NCBI GenBank assembly: GCA_048213135.1
Contig: PS015719.1
Location: 1-36,871, forward strand
DNA length: 36,871 nt
Reading direction: 5' to 3'
Source: Reclinomonas americana ATCC 50394
Taxonomy: Eukaryota > Jakobida > Jakobea > Jakobida
Part shown: positions 28,301 through 36,871 of the stretch, one piece after another
How the letters are laid out: every line of letters begins with the position of its first letter
Numbering within the stretch: the first letter of the stretch is position 1
Program-made: the position numbers and the translations under genes
The notes under the pieces: model-generated
Told to the model about the DNA's origin: nothing
The model's input: the letters and a program-made list of their open reading frames with translations, nothing else
Database searches by the model: none

Positions 28301-30395
28301 ATGGTGAGTGTGCTGCGTACCTCGAGCCGCCGTCTCCAGACGATCGAGAATAAACTCGGCTAATGTGCCGCCACTTGCAATCTGCGGAATGGATGCAAAG
28401 GTTGGCACGCAGAAGCACACAGGGAAATGCAGGAGGAGCAGACGCACCGTATTCTCCACGGCCACCGTCGAAAGACCGGCGTCCAGCACCTCCTTGGCGC
28501 ACTCTGGATCCGACAGCAGCACGTGTAGCACGTAGCGATCGAGATCCAGACCCGAAAAGTGGCAGGCACACTTGACCAGCATGCTGAGATCGGAAAAGAC
28601 AAAGGTGCTGTTGGTGAGCACGCCGTCGCGGTTCACCAGTAGCGCATCGCGAGACGTCAGCGACGGGCCACGCGAGCTGTAGCACGACAGGGCGATGAGG
28701 CCAGCCAAGTGTCGCAGCACGCCGTGCGTTTGTTCCGGAGACAGGAAACGGGAAATGAGCTTGAGCAGTCGCGGCCACGACTGCACGTCGGATGACAGCT
28801 GGTCCGCCGCTGCGCCAGCACACCAACACATCAGCGACCTGAAGGGGAAGGGGGAGAGGGGAGAGGAAAAGAAGAGAGCAAACCATGACTGTCGATCTTG
28901 GCGAAATGCTGCAAGAACGGCAGGTAGGTGTTGCGGTGCTCGACAGGCGACGTCAAAATAAAGTTGAGCACCGACAGGCGACGAAGTTCGGTGCGCGAGA
29001 AATCCAAAAACTGCCCCTCGCAGCTCGTGAGTTCGTGAAACGGCACACAATACGTGCAAGAGAAGTTGTCGCACCTGACTAACAACAGAGTAGTGAAGCA
29101 CAAAACGAGAGGCATGATCGCCCTCGTCGAAATAAATGTCCAGTCGCACGCCAGGAATCACCGACGGCGAGGCGGTGGTGCGCAGATGCGGGACGCCGAT
29201 ATTTACAGCACCGGCATCCGCCAGCGTGCTGGGCGGTGGCACGAAGTAGCGCAGCAACTCCCAGGCGTTCAGGAGACGCTCTGGATCCGGACCGAGTGCG
29301 TCGTGACTGATGTGCACACGCAGTCGTCAGCACACCCGATGTGCAGAGAGGCAATCACATGTGAGACGCAACGGATGCACTGGGGCGCCGTACAATCTCT
29401 GTCGCAACCACGACGGCGTGGCGGCACCGGGAGAGTGAAAGCGCGACGGATGTATGCCGGAGCGCACCGGCGATCCATCAATGTCGGGAACATGCGTACT
29501 GGCGAGCAGCGAGATCAACTCGGACATTAGCTGCTGCTTGGCGTGATCGCTCGGCCCGTTGAGCACCATCAGGTGCGACGTGCGATGTTGCGTGACCAGC
29601 AGCAGGCCTGCAGCAACAAAAGGGGAGATGTCGGCGAGCCGATAAAGGAGACCAGGGGAAAACTTACAACAGACCGTCAATCAGCATCTGCTTGGCGGTG
29701 CGATACAGGCCCCTGCTGCCCCACGGCAACGCCAGTCGCGACATCGGAACCGCATGTGCAAAGAGGGCCTCCTCGTCGTCCTCTCCCTCGCCGCCCGCCC
29801 CACTCCTATTCACACGATGCAGACGCAGGTACTGATGCAAATCCTCATCATCGCCGTCCACCGACGGCACCGCCGGCACCTGCAACGACAACGAATACCT
29901 ATGCGCGATCCCGCTCATTCTCAGGAGCCACACAAGGGTAAAAACACAGCAGGAGAGAAACGCACCCTCCACGTCTCTCCGTGACGCGCGACGCTGATGA
30001 TCTCGAGGTTGTCGTCGTCGTGGTCGAATCCAGCTGCAACATGCGCTCTGTCAATGGCGCAGCCACGGCAGTCACACTCGAGTCCTCCTCATCGCGCAGC
30101 ACCGGCACCATCGACGATTCGCTCTCCGCCAGACTGCGCAACACACACGACGCGAGCAGCGGTGCTCTCTGCAACTGCAAATGGTCCGCACCACACCACA
30201 GACGAACACAAGAGAGAGCGAGAGACAGAGAGAGAAGGTGTCAACATCAACCCACACTGTGTCACGCACACGCGCGACGTGGAGAGAGAGACAGACCTGT
30301 GCATGTGAGACATCGACCAGAGCCGCCACAGAAGTGGTATCGCGATCATCGGACTCGAACGGAATCACCGCCAAGTGCGGCAACTGCACATCCAT
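25330..30395 (-). CDS. Divergent myosin-head-like protein with IQ motifs; nucleotide site degenerate
   Basis: Exons by phase: 30395-30297, 30174-29966, 29898-29675, 29607-29373, 29306-28884, 28809-28448, 28381-28321, 28257-27823, 27747 into the gap, 26640-26529, 26464-26320, 26248-25921, 25856-25666, 25580 into the next gap. The order of elements follows a myosin motor. The P-loop position reads LMVLNGPSDHAKQQL where myosins have GESGAGKT. RLDIYFDEGDHASRFVLHYS precedes DNFSCTYCVPFHEL (normally ERNFHIFYQL). LSPEQTHGVLRHLAGLIAL matches the segment before the LGNI strand. MSWLVEQINSKL matches the wLvxxIN helix. PVLSFLSMPENFA sits at switch II (DIFGFE), and VYQRYGDEGIRFSD matches YxxEGIxWxxIxFxD. 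A converter-like stretch (GEWIIGNQSVALQPEL) leads into about five IQ motifs (AAGILQRSIRAY, AAILIQSAWRGFIARK, AACTIQMAWLAHHAR, ARRIQRAWRR, AATVIQRCWRRHLAR). IQ motifs suggest calmodulin or light-chain binding. Exon 5 carries an apparent one-base frame disturbance near 29074-29089. Confidence 0.72.
26641..27553. other. Assembly gap (913 N)
   Basis: Interrupts the myosin-head-like gene after its segment HPGVRAARFHF; the region corresponding to the actin-binding/upper 50K part is lost here. Confidence 1.
30205..30237. repeat. (GA)n-rich tract in the first intron of the myosin-like gene
   Basis: GA-rich on the plus strand, CT-rich on the coding strand; lies in intron 30175-30296 upstream of its TTTGCAG acceptor. 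Confidence 0.7.
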
Positions 30396-30694
30396 CACTA
30401 CTCCCCCCCGCACACAGTATGAGTGCACACACGAGCAGCGCAAGAGAGTGCATGAGACAGACCGCGAGCGCCGTGCACATCGGTTCTCCGCACACGCACT
30501 TGCACCCATCGATCCTCACTGCTCACAATCACACCCTGCACCCACTCGCCACCACGTACACACGCCCAACAGCGCATTCGCGGAGAGAGGCAGAGAGAGA
30601 GAGTGTGATTGTGGAAGCACCGTTGTGGGTTACCTTACACGGAGGAATGTTCGTGAAAGGACCGCGGTAACCCACTGCCAAACATCAATCACGC
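30396..30694. promoter_or_regulatory. Shared 299-bp upstream region of divergent genes
   Basis: Lies between the ATG of the myosin-like gene (30395, minus) and the ATG of the TOM1-like gene (30695, plus). Rich in CACA and GAGA; no clear TATA element or other gene was seen. Confidence 0.45.
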
Positions 30695-32511
30695 ATGTTG
30701 GGCGACAGCGACAATGACAGCGGCGGCTGGAATACAGTCTACTTCGCCTGGTCTGGGCCACATGCTCTCTCTCTCTCTCTCTCTCTCTCGCTCACTGACG
30801 CACACACAAACTGACTGTTACAGCGATGTGGCGCTGATTGTGCTGTACCTGCTCACGATTGTGCTCAACGTGCGACGTCTGTGGATCGGGTGGCGCATGT
30901 CGAGCAGTGAGTCGGCGAATCAGCAAGGGCGTCGATCATCGTCACATGTGCAGGAGAATGCGCAGGCAAATGCCGCGGAAAAAAGCAGTGGTGCCGTGTC
31001 GCCGGTCGCTGCGGGAGTGTCAGTGTCGCCCGCGCTGTTCCGTCGCATGTTGTGCTTGTTTACACTGGCAGCGTGCACTTGTTGCGTCATTCCGCGTGAA
31101 GTGAGAGAGAGTCCTGTGCACACGCTCATTGCCGACGGGGTGTTGCAGTTCGCGCCATGATGTGTCTGCTGGACTCGCTGTATCGTACGCCGCTGTATGA
31201 TAGCGATGAGAAGGTGCGCTGGGTACATTCGGCGTTGTTTACCACGTTTTCGCTGTTGCCGGCGTACTTTTTCGCCACCATGGAGAGTCTGCTGATCACG
31301 TACTGGTCGGAGTTGTACAATTTGGCGTTTGCCACGGCCTCGCGTTCGCTGAGTGCCACCGAGGCTGCGGCGCGCAGTGCGGCGCGTAAGAGTGCTGGTG
31401 GGCTGCCGGTGTCGGAGAGCACGGGTCTGCTGTCGAGTTTCAATGGCGCCGATGAGGAGTATGGTGGTGTNNNNNNNNNNNNNNNNNNNNNNNNNNNNNN
31501 NNNNNNNNNNNNNNNNNNNNNNNNNNNNNNNNNNNNNNNNNNNNNNNNNNNNNNNNNNNNNNNNNNNNNNNNNNNNNNNNNNNNNNNNNNNNNNNNNNNN
31601 NNNNNNACCGACTGCTGTGCGTGGATCAGTGGTGCTCAGCACCCCAGTGGACGGCGTGAATGCCGTCGCGGAGGAGACGGCCGCCGCTGGCACATGGTGG
31701 GACTGGCACGAGTATGTTTCATTTTTTGCTTGTCGTCTCACTGTGTTCCTCCGTGCAGCGGCTGCTCCTGGTCGAGCCTCGTCATCTTCTGGGTCTGCAC
31801 CGCCGTCCAGTGGACCATTGGCGTGGGTCTCCTCATTGCCGCCAACGTCATCTCGGGACCTGCGTCAGACCAGGGTGCTGGTGAGTTGGAGGGGCGATGC
31901 AGCCGCTCTGTCGAGCAGTCGCGCTCATCACTTCCGTCACGCAGGGTTGACACTCTGGCAGTCGGTGCTGTACGACTATTGCGCCTGCTTGTTTGTCGGC
32001 TGTGCCATTGCATTCGGCGTGGTTGGTCTGCGCCTCATGCTCAAGCTGCGCCGCTCGCCCATGCACACCAGTCGCTGGCGTGCGCTAATCAAGAAGGTTT
32101 TTTTTTTGTTTTGGCGTCTCACATCGTTGCTCGTCGATCATCCGTGCTGAACGAGGGCGAACCAGGTGGCCTTCCTCACGGGCATGTGCATCGTGGCCTT
32201 CACCACGAGAGCGGTGATGATTTTTGTGGAGGTGCATTCCACCCTGCACCTGCTCGATGACCCGCGAATTGCGCTGGTGCGTGTGCCACGTGCTTGCTGG
32301 CTTTGATTTTCATTGTTCGCCCGCGATTCACTTGCATTTGTTTTCTGCCGGGGCAAAACAACAGGGCTACTATGGCATCCTGGAGGTGGTGCCCATCTTC
32401 TCCCTCTTGTGGGTGCTGCCACGGCCACAAGAATCACACGTCGAGGACTCCACCAAGGGCGGTTCCGCGATCCACGCCTCACACACGGGCATGTCGCCCT
32501 ACAAGAGGTAA
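30695..32511 (+). CDS. TOM1/THH1/GPR137-like seven-helix membrane protein
   Basis: Exons: 30695-30750, 30824-31080, 31149 into the gap, after the gap to 31711, 31759-31880, 31945-32096, 32166-32276, 32365-32511; about 470 residues allowing for the gap. Family resemblance: ALIVLYLLTIVLNVRRLW (first helix); RRMLCLFTLAACT joined to FRAMMCLLDSL across an intron; LPAYFFATMESLLITYWSEL; VIFWVCTAVQWTIGVGLLIA; RLMLKLRRSPMHTSRWRALI, matching the LRRFP loop of TOM1; CIVAFTTRAVMIFVEV; and a C-terminal helix YYGILEVVPIFSLLWVLP corresponding to the YYxxVEVLPxxLVLF segment. Plant TOM1/THH proteins act at tonoplast membranes, and animal GPR137 proteins at lysosomes, so an endolysosomal location is plausible (inference). 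A Ser/Gln-rich hydrophilic loop follows helix 1. The small 136-N gap falls in a loop. Confidence 0.82.
30765..30789. repeat. (CT)n microsatellite in the first intron of the TOM1-like gene
   Basis: A CT run within intron 30751-30823, upstream of the GTTACAG acceptor. Confidence 0.85.
31471..31606. other. Assembly gap (136 N)
   Basis: Falls inside the TOM1-like coding region. Its length is not compatible with a simple in-frame bridge, so it is approximate or hides an intron. Confidence 1.
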
Positions 32512-32573
32512 ACGGGGGCGCGAATAGCGCGTGCGCCACACTAATGAGTAAAGAAAACGCCGTTGCGCTGTTG

Positions 32574-34222
32574 CTACACCGCGTCGCTCAGCACCGTAAG
32601 CAACTCGTGCAGCACCGACGACACATTGCTGGTCAGCTGCAATGACAGGAATGAGAAGGAGGGGAGGAAAAGGAAATGAAGGAGGGAGGGGACGGGTGCG
32701 CGCAACTCGCAAGCGGCCAGCTGCGTGCACCGTGTAGCCCCCGAGCGACACACTCAGCAGGTGCAGGCCGGTGAGCTCCAAGTTGAAGGTGGAAAACATG
32801 AAATGCTCGAGATGTGACACAGCGCTGGCGGCATCGTGTTGACTGCAGCAGCGAGGAGGCGCGTGAGCAACATGTGTTTGTGGGTGGGCAGGGATAGTGT
32901 TGAGTGTGCCGCACCACAACTGGAGCCACAGATCGGCGGGAAACTCGGCGGTCATCGTCTGCAGCGCACCATGCTCCGTCGTGTCTTCTGTGCCCACACC
33001 GAATACGAACTCGCACTGCCGGCTGCATGTGTGCATGAGCAACAAACAAGGGAATGCACGACTGGAAAGTACCAAACGCAACGACACCATGACAGCCACG
33101 TCACCATCGTCTCCACCTTCCGCTTCGTCGTCGCCACTCCCACGACCGTCGTCGGTCTCCCGGCGACGCACGACCGTCTTGCGCGCCCTTCCTCTCACCC
33201 TGCCTCGTTCTTTCGCCGCCACCGCCTCTCTCCCTCGCATGACGGCGGCCACCGACTGACACACGGCCGAGGCCGCCACACGCAACACGTGCGGCGGCAG
33301 CAACGCCTCAAAGAACCGACAGTCGAACAGCGCACACACCGTACTCACGTACTTGGCCAGCGCACTGGCTGGCGTGGCGCGCAACAGAGCCAGTCGACAC
33401 AGGTGACGACCATGCGGTGTGGGCGCCGCGCGTCGCCGACCTGCATGCCACGTGAGAACCAACGGGGAGAAAGCAGAAGAAACACGCTTCAGTCAGCTGA
33501 CCTGCCGCTGCAGCTCGCGGCGACATGCTACTCGCTCGTCGCAGCGGCGACGGACCACGCGCCGCCACCTCCACCGACATGGGTGCCGGCGCCTAACTCA
33601 AAACCACATGAGGCAGCAGCAGGATTGCGAAAAAGAACACTGCACACACCTCCGCCAGCATCGTCTCCTCCAGCTGCGAACTGGCAAACACCGATCGCGT
33701 CGTGAACTCTTGCTCCAGCGCATCGCGTCCATCTACACTCCCCCCAATGAGCAACACAGATAAAGAGAGACAGACTGCACGACAACAAACCATCAAATCG
33801 ACACCGCAGAAAGCACAGCTCAAACACCACACGCTCCTCTTCTCCAACACGCATCAGCACCACCTGCTCTGGATCACCACGCTCCTCATTGGCCTCTGCA
33901 TACGCGCAAGTAAGCACACACAAAAAAACACAACAACAAATGATGATCACGCACCATGCACCACCCATTGCACCGAATGCACCGCGGAACTCTACACACA
34001 CATACACACAGATCAGTATCTCTCCGCCTGCGCACGAAGTACTGCATGCACCAACGCAACTGCAGCATCGAGCGCACTCTGCAGCTTCCCGCTCACAGGC
34101 GACACATTCAGCACATGCGCCTCCAGTCGGCCCTCGCGATGCGGCAGTCCGTGCAGAGGCGATACGCGGAACAGGTGCCACTCGCCAGCAGCACCGGAAA
34201 GCAGCGCGTGCACATCAGTCAT
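32574..34222 (-). CDS. Hypothetical protein, 9 exons, 372 aa
   Basis: Not recognised. Exons: 34222-34061, 33991-33955, 33895-33791, 33732-33650, 33592-33502, 33440-33083, 33022-32915, 32842-32731, 32636-32574. All phases agree and the sum is 372 codons plus stop. It begins MTDVHALLSGAAGEWHLFRV. The N-terminal third is acidic and mixed alpha/beta (EEERVVFELCFLRCRFDDG). A Ser/Arg/Ala-rich linker follows (SPLRRASSMSPRAAAAGRRR). The middle is helical and Cys-containing (VSTVCALFDCRFFEALLPPH). Next is an unusual basic-then-acidic patch (RGRVRGRARKTVVRRRETDD then GDDEAEGGDDGDVAVM). The last part is hydrophobic (FNLELTGLHLLSVSLGGYT) and ends HELLTVLSDAV. No signal peptide or clear transmembrane helix. 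Its stop lies 62 bp from the stop of the converging TOM1-like gene. Confidence 0.7.
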
Positions 34223-34231
34223 TGTTTATGT

Positions 34232-34272
34232 AAATCCGGCGCCAAAATTTGGTGTCGGATTTCGAATTCGAA
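34232..34272. promoter_or_regulatory. Inverted repeat plus perfect 12-bp palindrome near the start of the minus-strand gene
   Basis: Arms 34232-34246 and 34248-34262 pair over 15 positions with two G-T type mismatches around one central base. They overlap the perfect palindrome TTCGAATTCGAA at 34261-34272. The first arm contains GCGCCAAA (34239-34246), which matches the general eukaryotic E2F/DP site GCGCSAAA. It lies only 10 bp upstream of the ATG at 34222, in the shared region of two divergent genes. Binding is inferred, not shown. Confidence 0.5.
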
Positions 34273-34481
34273 CCACTGTCCGATCTTGGTGTGAAGAGAG
34301 CGCAGAGTGTGTGCTTGGGACGCCTGTGTGTGTTTGCCTCTCTCTGTTTGTGTGTGTACTCGTGCAAACGCTCTGGTTATCATCTGTGTGTGAGTGAACG
34401 AGTGAAGTGAGTGAGTGAGAGAGCAAGTCGGAAAAGCCGAGGTGAGTCCGCAGCAACCACCAACGTCCCGTGCGTGTACGT

Positions 34482-34507
34482 GAGAGAGAGAGAGAGAGAG
34501 AGAGAGG
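34482..34507. repeat. (GA)n microsatellite
   Basis: GA run in the divergent intergenic region. Confidence 0.8.
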
Positions 34508-34623
34508 AAGACAGTGTGTGTTGTGCATGTTGTTCCTTGTGTGTGCGTGTGTGTGTGCGTGCGTGTGACAGAGAGAGAGAGGATGCCGCGCTTTGTTCGT
34601 GGCGTTGCACGTTTCGATATCTC

Positions 34624-34660
34624 GCACACACGCACACACACACACACACACACGCACACC
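34624..34660. repeat. (CA)n microsatellite
   Basis: CA run with two CGCA interruptions in the divergent intergenic region. Confidence 0.8.
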
Positions 34661-34793
34661 TTGCAAGCAACAGAGAGAGAGAGAGCGACACAGAGAGCAC
34701 ACACGCATGCACACCACTCATCTCTGTCCAAACTGAGCATGGATGCGATTCTGATCTCACTCTCTCTTGTATTGTATTGCCAGCTCGGAAAAC

Positions 34794-36871
34794 ATGCGGA
34801 CCTCGGTGTGGTTCATGAACGGCGTTGGCTGGGCCGCCTCCTCGCCCATTGCCTTTGCGGTTCTCCTGCGATACATTATCCATCTGAGCCCCTTTTGTGC
34901 CACCTGCAACACCTACCCATTCTTCTACGTCGCTGTCGTTGCGTTCATCATCATTGTCATCATTGTGCTCTCCCCCCTCGCCCAACTTGCACTCAATTAC
35001 ATACACAGTACTCTGTGATCATGTTTGTGGCCTCGGTGGTCTATTTCATCGTGCAAGTGCTGCGGTGAGGGAGTTGTGGAGTGTGCGTGTGTGAGTTGCT
35101 CTTGTGACTGACTCTTGGTGTGCGTTGACAGATCGGACCCCGAGAAGCAAGTGTTTCCGCTCAGCATGTGGCAGTACGGTGTGCTGTCGGTGTTTCATGT
35201 GGCGTCGCACTTGTTGAGCATCAAGGCTCTCGAGTCGGCGTACATGACAGTTGGCCGGTGCGTCTTTCACCCCACCCCCCCTGTCCATCCGCATCTCTGC
35301 TCCTTCTCACCCTCTCGCCGCTTCAGCTTCCTGGTGTTTGAGCTGGTCGACATTGTCATTATGCTCGTGCTCGGCTCGTGGTTCCTCGGTCGCCGCTGCC
35401 ACAAGGTGTGGCGTGTGCTGATTGGCAGCATCTTGGCGGTCGGTGGTGTGGCCGTGTTCTGGTTGACCGTCTGGGATGGTGCGTTTGCGTGTGTGTGTGC
35501 GTGTCTGCATAAACGGTGGATACTCATCGAGAATCACTCTGTGTGTGCGCAGTGTTCTTCCGCGGAACCACCGTCCCGTCGGGCAAGTACAACCTGCTTG
35601 GCGTGTTGTATGTGTTCCTGGCCCGCATTTGCTGGGTCTCGCGGGGCGTGCTGTCGCGCCGCTTCCTGGTGCGCGCTGGCGCCAGTGTCAACCCCGAGGC
35701 ACTGGTGGATCGCGTGGAGGCCATCAAGGGTGCCGAGGAGTACAGCACGCCGGTGCGTCTCACCATTTTTCTGTGTGAATAAGTCCTCGCGCGTGTTCTC
35801 ACCCCGGCGGCACAGGAGGGCAAGAAGACGCTCCCCGACGAATACAAGCGCGGTCACTTGTTTATCGGCCGCGACGACATGGAGCTCACGCAGCTCGACC
35901 AGATCTTCGACAATGCCATGTACGACGCCGAGTATGTGAGGTCAGTCACTATTCTCGCACTGCCATCGACTGCCCCTCCTCACTCATCGCTCTCCTCCCG
36001 CAGCACCACGCGCGATTCGACGTTCCAGTTGCACGCGATTGGCGGTGGAATGGTGCTGGCACCGGCTGCCATTTTCGCGTCGGTAATGAATGGCGAGACG
36101 CCGGACACATTCAACCAGATCACCGGTGCTCCCATTGTGACCTTGGTGCTGCTTGGCATCATGGCGGCGCTCTTCCCCTTCCGCTCGCTCTTCACCAGCA
36201 ATGTTGCGTCCACTGCGTTTTGCCCCGCGATGTGTGCGCTCTCGACTGATCCTCCCCGCCTTTGCAGTTTGTGAGCAACTCTTCGTCGGGCACGTTGTTT
36301 GGCTGGCGTGTGAGCAAGATCGTGTTGGGCGTGTGCGCCGGCATTGTGCTGTTCGACGATGAGTTGTCGACGGCCACCCAGATTGCCGGACTCGCCACGG
36401 CCATTGCCGGCCACTTTATCATTCGCCATGCCTACGGCCGCTCGATGGAGAACGACTATGTGCGATTCCAGATTGCCGCTCTCGACACACACTTTGGCGG
36501 CGAGCTGCAAGCCGAGGATGCGCGCGCACTCATCCGCGTGCACCGTCTGCTCGGTTTCGAGACCTTCCAGCGCATCATGTTCCAGGCCGCGCTGCACGAG
36601 GACACCAAGCAGTGGCGCAACACGGCGCCGCGTTCGCTCGACGTGCGCCGCGTGCTCGACCAGGACGACGCCCGTCTCCGCGCGTGGTTGGCGCAGGGTG
36701 TGCCGGGTGCACGTGACCCCATGTTCCAGCAGCACGGCACGGTGGCTGATCTCGAGGCCGGCTACTTCAAGCCAACTCGTTGCGTTTTTTTCTGTTTTTC
36801 TGCCCTTTATCGAATGCGAGTGCTGACGAGGATTGTGTTGTTTTTTTTTTTTACAGCTGGTGGATCGCTAA
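34794..36871 (+). CDS. Multi-pass membrane protein, drug/metabolite-transporter-like, 3-prime partial
   Basis: Exons: 34794-34937, 35009-35064, 35132-35257, 35327-35478, 35553-35752, 35816-35940, 36004-36202, 36268-36778 and 36857 to the window edge. All phases agree; the end lies beyond the window. Hydrophobic helices include SSPIAFAVLLRYIIHL, YSVIMFVASVVYFIVQVL, LVFELVDIVIMLVLGSWFLG, IGSILAVGGVAVFWLTVW, NLLGVLYVFLARICWVSRGV, MVLAPAAIFASVM, IVTLVLLGIMAALFPF, KIVLGVCAGIVLFDDEL and QIAGLATAIAGHFIIRHAYG. The order, with an amphipathic GVLYVFLARICW-type helix after a large loop and a final GLATAIAGHF pair, resembles the EamA/TPT/SLC35 transporter fold. Odd: after the last helix come more than 110 soluble, charged residues, and the central loop is long (EGKKTLPDEYKRGHLFIGRD onward). 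Substrate unknown. The ATG at 34794 follows an acceptor-like CCAG, so the true start may be in an upstream exon. Confidence 0.68.

Larger units (their letters stand above)
34223..34793. promoter_or_regulatory. Divergent intergenic region rich in microsatellites
   Basis: About 570 bp between two divergent genes. Next to the minus-strand start it has an inverted repeat and a palindrome (34232-34272). Further right are GT-rich tracts (about 34318-34360 and 34535-34565), a GA run (34482-34507) and a CA run (34624-34660). A TATTGCCAG acceptor-like sequence at about 34774-34782 suggests a 5-prime exon and intron of the transporter-like gene may lie here. No tRNA or other gene was recognised. Confidence 0.5.

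Noticed and set aside
24358-29317. Very long frames that run through the N blocks on both strands
   Set aside because: They are open only because N is translated as X; exon joins on the flanks give the real frames.
29899-30700. Plus-strand frames rich in Thr/His/Arg opposite the myosin-like first exons
   Set aside because: Composition is that of CACA/GAGA repeats and antisense of real exons; no phase-consistent exon chain found.
34255-34300. A tRNA B-box-like GGTTCGAATTC on the minus strand
   Set aside because: No A box, no acceptor-stem pairing and no cloverleaf could be built around it; it is part of the TTCGAATTCGAA palindrome.

Overview
This window is nuclear DNA of a unicellular eukaryote (a protist). 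Every gene is split by many short GT-AG introns, mostly 55-100 nt with a mode near 66 nt. The DNA is fairly GC-rich, dinucleotide microsatellites (CA/GT, CT/GA) are common, and there are four runs of N (18540-19452, 24667-25329, 26641-27553, 31471-31606). I cannot fix the lineage. The mix of a plant-type extended histidyl-tRNA synthetase, a giant fibronectin-III surface protein, a TOM1/GPR137-like seven-helix protein and a myosin relative fits a free-living flagellate or amoeboid protist (inference). No bacterial operons, transposons, CRISPR arrays, tRNAs or rRNAs were recognised. I joined exons by hand, requiring reading-frame phase to match at each junction.

Layout. (1) 101-6256, +: C-terminal ~1,530 residues of a long coiled-coil protein, 23 exons, open at the left edge behind a (CA)n tract. 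(2) 6442-7060, -: small unrecognised protein, 2 exons. (3) 7367-8795, +: deoxyribose-phosphate aldolase with an N-terminal extension, 7 exons. (4) 8842-17367, -: about 37-exon secreted protein of about 17 fibronectin-III-like repeats with a signal peptide and a hydrophobic C-terminus. (5) 17419-22912, +: histidyl-tRNA synthetase with a long plant-like N-terminal extension, interrupted by a gap. (6) 23037-30395, -: a divergent myosin-head-like protein with about five IQ motifs (25330-30395), then, beyond a gap, a charged protein with a repeated P-x-I-x-x-K-S motif (23037-24666). These may be one gene or two. (7) 30695-32511, +: TOM1/THH1/GPR137-like multi-pass membrane protein. (8) 32574-34222, -: unrecognised 372-residue protein, 9 exons. 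(9) 34794 to the right edge, +: multi-pass membrane protein resembling drug/metabolite or nucleotide-sugar transporters, with a long soluble tail.

The genes alternate strand strictly, giving head-to-head and tail-to-tail pairs. Some shared upstream regions are tiny (51 bp between the ATGs of genes 4 and 5), and stop codons of converging genes lie as little as 46-62 bp apart. The genes do not form an obvious pathway.

The most interesting observations are: a myosin-head relative whose P-loop and switch regions are no longer recognisable (a possible pseudo-motor); and a recurrent, atypical 5-prime splice-site heptamer, GTTGCGT, which reading frame supports at 17 introns in seven genes, plus one GTTGCGG.
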